Part shown: one piece after another, positions 36,880 to 46,039 of the stretch
How the letters are laid out: the number at the start of each line of letters is the position of its first letter
How positions within the stretch are numbered: the first letter of the stretch is position 1
Source of the DNA: Talinum fruticosum
Lineage: Eukaryota > Streptophyta > Magnoliopsida > Caryophyllales > Talinaceae
NCBI GenBank assembly: GCA_021018815.1
Contig: JAITYX010000012.1
Location: forward strand, 8,791,001-8,855,000
DNA: 64,000 nt
Direction of reading: 5' to 3'
Translations under genes and position numbers: made by a program
Notes under the pieces: generated by a model
Seen by the model: only the letters and a program-made list of their open reading frames with translations
The model's database searches: none
What the model was told of the DNA's origin: nothing

Positions 36880-37260
36880 ACGGCCGTGCGAGAATTTTCA
36901 CACGGCCATGCATGGTCCGCAAGGTAGGCCGTGCGAAATGCCCGAATAGCACGGTAGGCCGTGCGAAACGCCTGAACTTTCGCCTCACTTGCACGGGCCG
37001 TGCAATTTTGGCACGAGGTACCGTGCACCTTCTCGCACGTCCATGCGATACGCGCACAGGGGCCGTGCGAAATGCCCGAACTTTTCGCCTCACCCGCACG
37101 GGCCGTGCTACTTAGGCACGAGGTGCCGTGCGCGTTCTCGCACGGCCGTGCGATATGCGCACGAGGGGCCGTGCAACCTATCTTGACTTCGGGCCTTTCG
37201 CTCGATGATCCGCACGGCTGTGCGGCTCCGCACGATAGGTCTGTGCAACTTCTCTTGATG
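36880..37260. repeat. G/C-rich array of GCACGGCCGTGC palindromes
   Basis: An island of about 380 bp with at least ten copies or near-copies of GCACGGCCGTGC or GGCCGTGC. Two longer units of about 108 bp are in tandem (about 36955-37061 and 37062-37169), each containing CGTGCGAAATGCCCGAACTT, CACGGGCCGTGC, GGCACGAGG and TTCTCGCACG in the same order. It lies between the transposase and the right end of the hAT element and is much richer in G+C than its surroundings. It may be a separate insertion; I see no boundary duplication. Confidence 0.8.
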
Positions 37261-37540
37261 TGTTGTAGGCTTCTTTTTGCCTCCTCTTGGGCCCGGACTC
37301 TTCTCTTTATCTCTTTTCATCAAATTTACCTCGAATCTCTCAAATTTAAGCTCAAAAATCCGTAATAAAAAGATTTACGAGCTTAGGTGACGATAAAGAG
37401 AAAATGAGCAAAATCTAACCCAAAACTAAATAAATATCATTGAAATCATCACGGAATTGGGTTAAATAATGCATTAAAAACCGATAAAAATGAGGTTTAA
37501 CGAGTCCTACGATTGACATTTTCATGTTTAGCTCCGGGTC
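37261..37540. other. Noncoding part of the hAT 3' region
   Basis: A/T-rich, no feature recognised. The text around 37390-37500 ('GATAAAGAGAAAATGAGC', 'GGAATTGGGTTAAATAATGC') looks like repeat DNA but I cannot assign a family. Confidence 0.5.
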
Positions 37541-38161
37541 ATGGGCGGGTCATGGGCGGGTCGAGGTCAGCTGGCCTATGACCCGGCCCAGCCCATTTAA
37601 TTTTTCCCCGGCCCGGCCCGATCCTTTATAGTAATGGGCTAACCCTGGCCCGGCCCAGCCCGGCCCGTTGCCCAGCCCTACATGCAAGGGTTATTTAGCA
37701 CACTAAACCTAATGTAAAGGCTCACGAAAAGGTTAAATACCAAAACAAACACGAGTTCTTCAAGCATGCAAATGAAGAGAAAAGGTACCACCTAAACAAC
37801 TAAGAATTTATGGTCAAAAGAGGGATAAATCTAGGTACGATACATGGTGTCTCATAGTCCTCGAATATAGTCCTCCATGGGGTGCATGGTAGGAAATAGC
37901 ATGAATTCGGGTGCCTCTTGGGAAACTCAAAAGAGCGTGTTATGAGTGGAGAGTAACCACCTTCCCAATAGTCAAGCCTAGGTAGGCCCACTAGGTTGGT
38001 AGTTCGACCTCTTCCAAAAGATGTTCTTAAGGGTAAAGCCTAATGGTCAAAATTAAAAGCAACTATATCCAAGGTTGCCTAAATGCAACATGCCTTATAT
38101 AAAACACATTAAAAACTCACAATTTAAATTTTCAAGTGTCACCCTCTTAATAAGTGATACA

Positions 38162-38179
38162 TCCCAAGTGGAGTCGCCG
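38162..38179 (-). other. Primer binding site of the Tat element
   Basis: On the minus strand CGGCGACTCCACTTGGGA, one base after the LTR end (GGAACA). It is nearly the same as the site in the gag-only element (TGGCGATTCCACCGAGGA). It proves the orientation of the Tat element and that the LTR at 38181-40247 is its 5' LTR. Confidence 0.75.
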
Positions 38180-38180
38180 T

Positions 38181-40247
38181 TGTTCCTCCCCGTCTTTGAG
38201 GGGTTGTTGACCAAAATGGCTCAAAGTTTCCCATGAAGCGGCTGTGGTTGTCTTTTAGATAGGGTTTTGAAAATGAATTTTTAAAGTGGGGTTCGCCTCT
38301 TATTAAGATTTTTTATTTTTGTAATTTAATTTGAAATGGTTTAAGCGAGAATACTGGTTGGCGATTTTATTAATCAGTTTCTTTTAAAAATTAATTATAG
38401 AATGTCTAAGGATGATATTTCATAATTTAACAAAATAGACATAATATTTTTCACATTTTGCCGCAAGGCTTTTGGGTCAAAAGGATGTGATAAGACCGGT
38501 TTGGACCAAGAGCCAAGCCCGGTGGCTAGCCGGTGTCGGTGAAAGTCTGCATCGTTCGATTACGGCGCCGACCATGGATCATGACTGAAGGGTGAGTCTT
38601 GATCCACGGCTTTGGCTATTAGAAAGTGAGTCAAATTAGTCCGTTTTTATTAGATTAGAAATTTCTAGATGCAATTTAAGAGAAATAAAATAGAAAAGGG
38701 AGAGTCGCCGATCGGTTTTAGGAATAAAAACTAACAAACATAAAAGAATACTCTCTCAATATAACAAAAATAAAAGAATACTCTCTCGGTTTTAGGAATA
38801 AAAATTAACAAAAATCAAAGAATACTCTCTCAATATTAGTATGGGAACACTAAGATTAAAAGTGGTTTAAAAATGACTCCATCTGTTTAGAACCGAGAAT
38901 CCGAGTGCGGCGGCGAAGGTACGAAATGTAGGGATAAGCCCTCTATTCCGTCCCTCAACGAGACGACCTCTACTAGTTCGAATTGTGAGTTAAAATAACA
39001 TGTTTTCAATTAAGCATACAACATATAAACACGAAAACTAAAATCAACCAAATCATAAGAAGAAAGCAATAAAACCAATTAAGAAATCGATAAATGAAAG
39101 CGATAAAAGAAAGTGAAAAGGAAATCATGAAAAATAAAAATTAAAACGGGTGGGGAGGAATTGAAATCAATTATATCTTGATCCACAATACGGAAAGCGG
39201 TAAAAATTATAAATTAAAATAAACCGTAATTGGGATTGAAGGTGAATTGAGCACCCTCGGGTTGTCGCGAACTGGAAGTGGAAGCTTAACGGTGGATGAA
39301 CAAAGTTGAAGTAGGGTATTTTTGGAATTTGTGGAGATAGAGAAGTGTAAGAAAATGATGAAGGCATTTGGTAGAGTAAGGGTTAGCTAAAAATGAGCCA
39401 AGAGCCCAAAATACCAATTAGCCTTCAATAGCTCTTAGCCTAAATTCAACGGTGTGTAGCTAGGATTTAGTAGCATGTGGCATAGGAAATGGCAATGCTT
39501 AAAGTGAGAAGTAAAGCTCTCAATTTATAGAGAAAAAGCTAGGTAACAAAATGACGTAAAAGCAATAAAATGACGTAAAAGCAATACAAACAGACCATCC
39601 AAACAGCTGAACTGAAGCAATCAAAATCAAGAAAAACTAGATAAAATTACCCTGGTTCGAAAATCCCTTTGGAGGTGCCAAGAAGTGTGGCGTCACTTGG
39701 AAAACCGACCTTTCATGCATCGGTTGAACACTTGAGCAAAACGCAACGCTTTGGTGTGGAAAGCCATGAAGCGCGACCCTGGTCTCAAATGGCGTCGTTT
39801 GGTGGATTTGAGTTCAATGCCTTAGTTGGGCGCTTGGAGCAAAATGCAACACTTTTGCATGGACAACCATGAAGCCCGGTGCCAGCCTATATGACATCGT
39901 ATGGACACTTTAAGCTCAGTGTTACATCTGGGATGCTGAAGATGAAATGTTGCGTTTAGCGAGCAACAAGGCTTGAAATATGGCGTCCGCCTCCTCCTGA
40001 CTGGGAGCCTTAACCCGGGCTTGCTGAGGCTGAAAGAAAATAGGTTTGTGGGTTAGTACAACCAAAAAGGCTTATTTTTGTGGTGCTAAAGGGTTCTTTG
40101 TGGTTTATCGGCTTCCGTCACACCAATCAAACTATGACTGTGATCCGAGTTAGCAAACTAGACTATGATTTCATCGCCGGGATGACCAAATAAAATAATA
40201 AAATAAAAAAGATAAGAGTGACACGTTTTTGGTGTCCTCTTTATACA
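38181..40247 (-). repeat. Tat element 5' LTR
   Basis: Begins TGTTCCTCCCC on the plus strand beside the primer site and aligns with the 3' LTR at 9849-11827. It contains a local duplication near 38700-38840 ('aaaagaatactctctc' occurs three times) absent from the other LTR. The minus-strand TATA box is at 39533-39539. The outer end (GGTGTCCTCTTTATACA) is altered from the family TGTAGACACC start, so the exact end is uncertain by up to about seven bases. Confidence 0.78.
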
Positions 40248-41012
40248 ATTAGGGCAACATGAACACAAAATCACACGCATTCACACGAATTCGAATTTTC
40301 CAAATTAACCTTTAAATTTACATCCTAAACGACTTTTTAACCCATATAATTCAATTATTAACTAAAATCAATAAGTAAATAATGAAAGGAGATGAAAATT
40401 TGGGTTTAGGGTTTTACCTTCAAGGCCCAAAAGATGGAAACCAAGAAAAGGGAGAGGCCGATGGCACGCACAACAAGGCTTCGGCGGAGTTACAGCGGCA
40501 TCGGTAAAACCCCGACATTAGTAACGGTGGTTGGGCGAAGCTGGACAGCAGCAAGGAGCGGGACGGGGAACAGGAGAAGAGAGAAAACCTGAGGGAAATG
40601 AAATTGGTTTATGTTTTTGGACCCAATTTGAAGCTTATTGTTTTTTTAATTTTTTTAAAAATTTTATTTCCAACTAACTCTAGAAAGGCCCGATTCTCAT
40701 TTTATTGGTATTAATAATATTATTTTATTTTATTTTATTTTATTTATTTAAATAGTGTTGTTTATAATTTATACGATCTATTTTAAATATAACGGTTTTC
40801 TCAAGAAATATCTATACTTCCCTCATAAACATATTTATACCTTCAAGTTCATATTTAGTATACTATATATCTATGAATTCCTAAATTTCTATTTTAAACA
40901 CATGTATAGATTTATAGTTACTATCTTAAAATTTTCATTGCAGGTTACTTTGTCGTCTTAGTCGCGTAACACAAAAGAATAAGTTAAACGTCTAATCGAA
41001 GTGTACGCGCTC
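40248..41012 (-). repeat. Chromovirus 5' LTR, outer part
   Basis: Matches the chromovirus 3' LTR at 2730-3450 ('CAATTATTAACTAAAATCAA', 'GGAGATGAAAATTTGGG', 'TTTGTCGTCTTAG') and the complement of the solo LTR at about 41575-42540. Joined to 8198-9848 it makes one LTR of about 2.4 kb. It stops at GCGCTC, about 60 bp before the expected LTR end. Confidence 0.8.
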
Positions 41013-41535
41013 TAAAACTCCCTTTCTAAACCTTTCACAAAAAGGCCTTCTTTTTCCTTTTCACTTGTCATCGCCCTATCATCACTATGCCAAAGTCAGG
41101 TCTAGATTCAAGTTAGTGGGTGGGTCAACCTAAGGGCGCCCTTCCATCATCCCGATGTTTGTTTATTGTACTTTATTTAGTTTTAGTTATTTATCGCTTT
41201 TCGTATTTTAGTTTGGAGATGTAATCGCTTTTAATTTCTCCCCACCCGCTGTAACTTTTAATTTCTCTTTTGCTTTCTTTTTGTTTTTTTTCTGCTTTCT
41301 TTATTGCTTTATTATTTGCATGTTTATGACTTTCCTAACATGTTTTGTTTGCTTTAATTTCTGTATATTGTATGTTGTTTGCTTGATATTTAAACACAAT
41401 TTTTAAACTCATAATTTGGATTAGTAAAGGTCGTACTGTTGACGGATGGAATGGAGAGCATCCCTCTTTATTTCGTACCTTCACCCCTGGACACGAGATT
41501 CTCGGTTTAAAGACCGATGGGGTCTCTTTCAAAAC

Positions 41536-43024
41536 TGTAACGACCCGACTCTAAATAACATTATTATTTTACTGATTACAAAATTTACACAATTGAGCGC
41601 GCGCACTTCAATTCGATATTTTATATTTAAATTATTTTTATATGTGTGTTATGCAGCTAAGGCGACGAAGTGGCCTCCAATAACATCTCATATTAATAAT
41701 TATAAATTTACAAACATGTATAAAAAGAAAATTTAGAAATTCGCATAAGTATACAATGGGTATAACTGTGAAGATACATTGTTATAAAGTTATTAAAGGC
41801 TATATTTTAAGCAAAGCGTTACATTTAAAACAGATCGTGCAATCTATTTACAGACATTATTAGAATAAAATAATAATAATAGTAATAATAGTAATAATAT
41901 AAATTGGATAAATAAAATAAGATAAGTAAAATAAAATAAAACAAAACAAAATAAATAATAAAAATAATAATGAAATAATGAAATAATAATAATAATAATA
42001 AAAATCAGAGATTTTTATTAGGGAAAAATCCGAATGGGCTTACGGAGTATTCGAGTGCAATTAAAAGCAAGGAAAAAAAAATAAATTAGTGGCTCAAACA
42101 ACACGGACTCGTCACTACCTCTACCTCTCTCTCTCCCATTCCACTACTTCCTCTCCCCTGCTTCTCCACACCCTCCCCTCGGTCGCGTCATTTCCGGCGA
42201 CCGGACGCCGCCAACGCCGGGCGAGAGCCGACCCTAGTACCGACCGAAGGCCACCGTCACTCCTCTCTCTATCCCTCTCTCGCGTTCGCATTCTCTCTCT
42301 CCCCGCGCTAGCCCTGCTCCCCTGCCGCGACCCAATTATTGGCCAACCACCGCTGCCCCGGCCACTAAAGCTCGTCGCCGGTCGTCCCAATAGTCGTCGG
42401 AGCAACACCGGCACGCCACCAGCCCTCCTTCCTCTCCTGCCGCGGCCCAACTCTTGGGTTTGAAGGTAAAAACCTAAACCTTAATTCATCTCCCTTAATT
42501 ATCTACCTATTGATTGTAATTGAAAGTTGAGTTATATGATATAGAAAGGTGTTTATGGTGTGAATTTAATGATTAAATTGGGAAAATTCTGAATTAATTG
42601 AATGACTATGATTTGGGACTTTGAGGGAGTCGTTGTGTATGAATTGTGATTCCTCTTATGAAATTGTGATTTAGGGAATTGAATTAGGGATATATTGATG
42701 TGAATCTTGAGTAATTTGATGGTTTCGTTGCATTTTAGAACCGGTTACAATTGAGCAAAAGGAAGAAAATTTTATAGGGAGATTTCGGTTAGATAATAAT
42801 TTGTGTTGAAGGCATGTAACAATTCAGGGAATTTAGTGCGCCTGATTGTGAGAATGTGAACCTTGTTGAGGAACGATGCCTGTATCCCTAAACTAAAGTA
42901 TGGGTATTACAACATACGTGGAATTTGAGCAAATTAAATTAATTTATGAGAGATGAGGTGAAGAGTGAGTTAGTGGCAAGGATTCGAAGTGGTGTTAGGG
43001 TGCAAAGCTAATCGAATAAGGGAT

Positions 43025-43093
<69 letters not shown>

Positions 43094-43708
43094 TAGTAAT
43101 GAGAGCATATATTTTGTTTGCAAAACAAATTACAATAGCTAAGATATGATTAGAAGTTCAAAATAAAAGTCTTTCGATCTAAGAAAAGTAACAGATTAAA
43201 TTGTATACAACGTCAATAATTGGTTTAAACGAATTTCTTGCTTTTGTTTTTAGGAAAAGCATCCGTGAACAGATCCTTTGCCTAAGGAGCCTGACGGGAG
43301 CAAGACCTAACTGGGTATGTCGTTATCATTGTACTATGATGGGATTAGATGCTCACAGTGATTCTCATCCTCGTTAAATTCAGGTTTGACTTTGGAATGT
43401 AGTTAAATATTACGTATTTCCTATCGTAGGCTGCTATATTGGCTTGTTTAATGTATAAAGGTTTAGCAGGACTCTAATTTGGGATTGGTTTATTTATATT
43501 TCCGGGCTTGGCTCCGTGCAACATAAAATTTAGTGCTTTCAAAGATTAAGCATAACCGATAAACACGAAGTTGCTATGGTATTTTATTTTTAGCCTTGTC
43601 CTATTATTAGGGCGGCGGTGACGCCTTCGATCGTTAACTTCCGCTGCGACCTTACCTAATATTCTCGAATTAGGGAATTATTAAGTAATGGTAACTGTTG
43701 GTGTTACA
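41536..43708 (+). mobile_element. Solo LTR of the chromovirus family, perfect target duplication
   Basis: 2173 bp from TGTAACGACCCGACTC to GTTGGTGTTACA, flanked by AAAAC at 41531-41535 and again at 43709-43713. It is the complement of the chromovirus LTRs at 2316-3472 and 8198-9848/40248-41012. A full element entered here and later recombined between its LTRs, leaving one. The G/C-rich stretch at 42100-42460 reads open on both strands but is LTR sequence; its equivalent in the other copies is not open. Confidence 0.93.
43027..43090. repeat. (TAA)n microsatellite inside the solo LTR
   Basis: About 64 bases of TAA repeat, the counterpart of the (ATT)n at 9512-9583 in the inverted copy. Confidence 0.96.
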
Positions 43709-44299
43709 AAAACTTCTTTCAAGCTTAGTCTTCCCATACAAAGATTGGAAGAGTATTTTTGTCGGTTTTATTCCCTAAAACTTACTAGTGACTCCTTATT
43801 TTCTATCTTATTTCTCTCTATCTATTGCTCTACATTAAAGGTTAAAAATGGTGAAAAGTGGGGTTCCATGTTGACGAGTTGAAGCTATAGGGATGAGAGT
43901 GATTTCTTAGTCACATCCCTATAACCGACACCGATTCATCGGTCGGTCTTGGCTAGTAGCCGAGGCTTAGCTCTCGGACCAACAAGATTTCTCTATTTGG
44001 TCTAAGAGCTTGCGGCAAAATATAGCTCTTATTTTTCTATTTTCTTTAACCTCAAAATAGCATCCCGAGACTTCACTAAAATTAATTTCTAAAATGAAAA
44101 ATGATTAAAAAAATCGCCAATCACACTTTCACCTAAACTGTTTAAAGTCAAATTCTAAAAAACAAATCTTAATAAGAGGCGCACCCTACCTTCCAAATAA
44201 ACTATCAAAAATCAACTTTCAAAGAATCTTAATAAAATCGGAGAATCGACATTTCGTGGGGAAACTCCGGTCCGATCCGCCACCCTCTACTTGGGGGAG

Positions 44300-44890
44300 G
44301 TGGGGGTTGCTTGTTTCCTACGAGTAGGGTATTGCTTTCGCCTTCATATCTTTGAACCACAACACTTGGTAGTATTACACAAAATTGTGACCCATCAATT
44401 GTACCAACACATTCCTTATAATAAGGAAAGAACCTTAACCTATTTGCAATCTCTAAGGACATTCGATTGATCCGATTGCTTTAAAAACATCCCTTCTAAG
44501 AAAATAATGGACTTTAAGACATTATAGAAGTGTCTATTAACTTTCACTTGAACGCCAATAATCCAATTTCACATAATAATTTCTCCTAATATACCTAATA
44601 ATATAAAGAAATTTGAAAACATGTTCCTCAATTGTGCTAGAATAGGTGTCCTTAATCTCCTCAAATCATGTAATAAGCATACTAACCTAGCAAAGGCATT
44701 TTACCCATGAGAAACTCATGAAGAAAATCTTGATCTCTTTTTAGTGTTACACTACTAAGCAAATAAAATTAACAACGACTATCCCCTGCACCATCCTTAG
44801 GGATTGGTCTATGAACATAATTATCAAAAAATGCAAGTGGCACTAGACTAGTCGCATAGGCACCATAAACAACAACACTAACTCCAGCAC
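44300..44890 (-). pseudogene. PIF/Harbinger transposase remnant
   Basis: The minus strand gives pieces in the order of the plant ALP1-like transposase: LVPLAFFDNYVHRPIPK (about 44790-44870), FLHEFLMGKMPLL, a region like the VSRHFHNVL helix (VNRHFYNVLKSI, about 44490-44540), then EIANRLRFFPYYKECVGTID, GSQFCVILPS and QRYEGESN. The segment around VGTIDG normally holds the first Asp of the catalytic triad (AIDGTH in active copies), here still Asp but with GSQ after it. The C-terminal half with the other acidic residues is missing, cut off where the Tat-group LTR ends. Several stops and frameshifts. Confidence 0.7.
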
Positions 44891-44891
44891 A

Positions 44892-45530
44892 TTTTCTAAT
44901 CTTGTTCCATTCCTCATCAATCTAATAAAAAAATACAATTCAACTAAATAAGAAAAATGCCACAAGACAGCTACAAACTAGACTAGAGATTGAGAAATGG
45001 CGGTACATGTACAAACAATAATGTATAAATCTAGCCAAATAGCACCACATTATAGAAAATCAGCAAAACTAACTGCAAAATTAAATAATACATGAAAGAT
45101 TACCAAAACCAGATATGAGCTACTTGCACTCTTTTATTTTTTACTTCCATAATTTTGGTCATATCTTGTAATTTGTCATGTGTTTAAGATCTAGAAGTTT
45201 AATAATTAGGATTTATGCAAGTGCATGAGGATTGAGGAGGATGGGTGTTTTTCACTAATGGGTAAATTAGAGATCTTGTGTTAAGTCTATCAAATGTCCG
45301 ATGGTCTTATTTATGTATGGAATTTTCAATTTTATGGAAGTTTCCCAATTTGAGCATATTTTCTAAGCCAACAACAAGACCTAATTTGAAGTACATTTCT
45401 TATAAGGTTTATAGAGATCAATATATCTTGCACAGGTAGCCTAAGCCTTGTGAGTAGATCGTTAGAGAGGTAATTTCTAAAAGATCCACAAAAGATATAT
45501 TTTGATACGAAAATGAAATACCACCTAGTA
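44892..45530. other. Unassigned A/T-rich stretch
   Basis: No feature recognised. It may include the N-terminal side of the Harbinger remnant, but no motif supports that. Confidence 0.4.
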
Positions 45531-45535
45531 GTTGG

Positions 45536-46034
45536 TGTTAGGATCGAGGAGCTCTCAAACAATGAAACTTTGAACAAAATAAATAACAAATATTGGGACA
45601 CAAGAATTTTTAACGTGGAAAAACCCAAATTAGGAAAAAAAAATATGAAATCGATGCACAAGATAACCGAGTAGTTTACAAAGATTTTCACTCAAGCTCG
45701 ACTAGCTTACACTTTGCTCTTACTGCTCTTGATACTCAACAATGGAGGATTAGCACTGATCATAGCCAGTCATACAAGCGTTTACAAGCAATTACACATA
45801 TTAACCAAAGCATTAAAACCGATAACGCATGTAAAAACGAACGAAAACCAACAGTCGAGGCCGAATTCGGCTGGCATGGGCGTGCCGATCCTCTAGCTGA
45901 ATTCTAGCGTTTTCTTCATGCTTTATTTTGTCCGTGTCGTGCTGGTCATGACTGTGTCTGCCTTTTTCAGTGACCATGTCATCTTCTTTGCTTGTAAAAC
46001 CCGAGCCCAACCCATTAGGCTCCATAGCCCAACA
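45536..46034 (+). mobile_element. Candidate small solo LTR (copia-like ends)
   Basis: Starts TGTTAGGATC and ends CCCAACA, so the ends are short inverted repeats (TGTTAGG/CCCAACA, six of seven). The flanks are GTTGG (45531-45535) and GTGGG (46035-46039), a 5-bp duplication with one change. 499 bp, noncoding. It contains 'TTTTTAACGTGGAAAAACCC', a phrase also found near 52580 ('GATTTTAACGTGGAAACAC'). Strand is assumed. Confidence 0.5.
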
Positions 46035-46039
46035 GTGGG

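Larger units (their letters stand above)
32383..37680 (+). mobile_element. hAT transposon with perfect 8-bp target duplication
   Basis: A 5298-bp element. The left end is TAGGGCTGGCCAATGGG and the right end, inverted, TAGGGCTGGGCAACGGG (15 of 17 the same). The flanks are CATGCAAG at 32375-32382 and CATGCAAG at 37681-37688, a perfect 8-bp duplication, as hAT elements make. It lies in the leader of the Tat element. Subterminal regions are rich in GGGCC/GGCCC motifs (CCCGGCCCGGCCCG near 37610). It holds one transposase gene on the plus strand, eroded, so the element cannot move itself. Confidence 0.95.
9849..40247 (-). mobile_element. Tat-lineage Ty3/gypsy element, about 16 kb, with nested insertions
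   Basis: Minus-strand order: 5' LTR (40247-38181), primer site (38179-38162), leader with tandem repeats, gag, protease region, reverse transcriptase, RNase H, a second archaeal-type RNase H, integrase (ending near 17190), a 5.4 kb 3' region with two antisense genes, 3' LTR (11827-9849). Removing the gag-only element, the hAT element and the copia LTR piece leaves about 16.2 kb. The extra RNase H after the usual one, the long leader and the long 3' region with antisense ORFs are features of the plant Tat group (Ogre/Retand-like). It sits in the chromovirus 5' LTR. Flanks ACTAT (left) and ATTAG (right, if the end is 40247) match at only three of five positions, so the outer right end is uncertain by some bases. 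Confidence 0.8.
2316..41012 (-). mobile_element. Ty3/gypsy chromovirus remnant, split by the Tat element
   Basis: Order on the minus strand: 5' LTR (41012-40248 plus 9848-8198), tRNA-primer site (8193-8174), gag-pol (7923-3520), polypurine tract (3486-3473), 3' LTR (3472-2316). Subtracting the Tat element inside the 5' LTR leaves about 8.3 kb, a normal size for a plant chromovirus. The two LTRs match each other (2319-2720 with 8510-8905; 2730-3450 with 40310-41010) and match the complete solo LTR at 41536-43708 in the opposite orientation. The 3' LTR lacks a middle block present in the 5' LTR and is cut by the CACTA terminus. The 5' LTR lacks about 60 bp at its outer end, so no target duplication can be read. 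Confidence 0.8.
41013..44291 (+). repeat. Tat-group LTR fragment, interrupted by a solo LTR
   Basis: 41013-41530 matches the middle of Tat-group LTRs (ACTCACAAAAGGCC-like text, 'TCCCCACCCGCTGTAA', 'TTCGTACCTTCACCC', 'GATTCTCGGTTTAAAGACC'). 43714-44291 continues exactly where it left off ('TTAGTCTTCCCATACAAAGA', 'AACTTACTAGTGACTCC', then 'AAAATCGCCAATCAC', ending near CCCTCTACT). The beginning of the LTR is missing where it abuts the chromovirus LTR. No primer site follows, so this is a truncated solo LTR. Confidence 0.8.

Noticed and set aside
36789..37365. Open frames rich in Arg, Ala and Pro across the palindrome array
   Set aside because: All frames on both strands are open because of the G/C-rich tandem unit; no protein family fits.
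42089..42463. 124-codon Pro/Ser/Arg-rich frame and a 109-codon frame opposite
   Set aside because: G/C-rich part of the chromovirus solo LTR; not open in the other LTR copies and without any known domain.
45332..45691. 119-codon hydrophobic minus-strand frame
   Set aside because: It crosses the start of the small solo LTR at 45536, so it is a chance frame.
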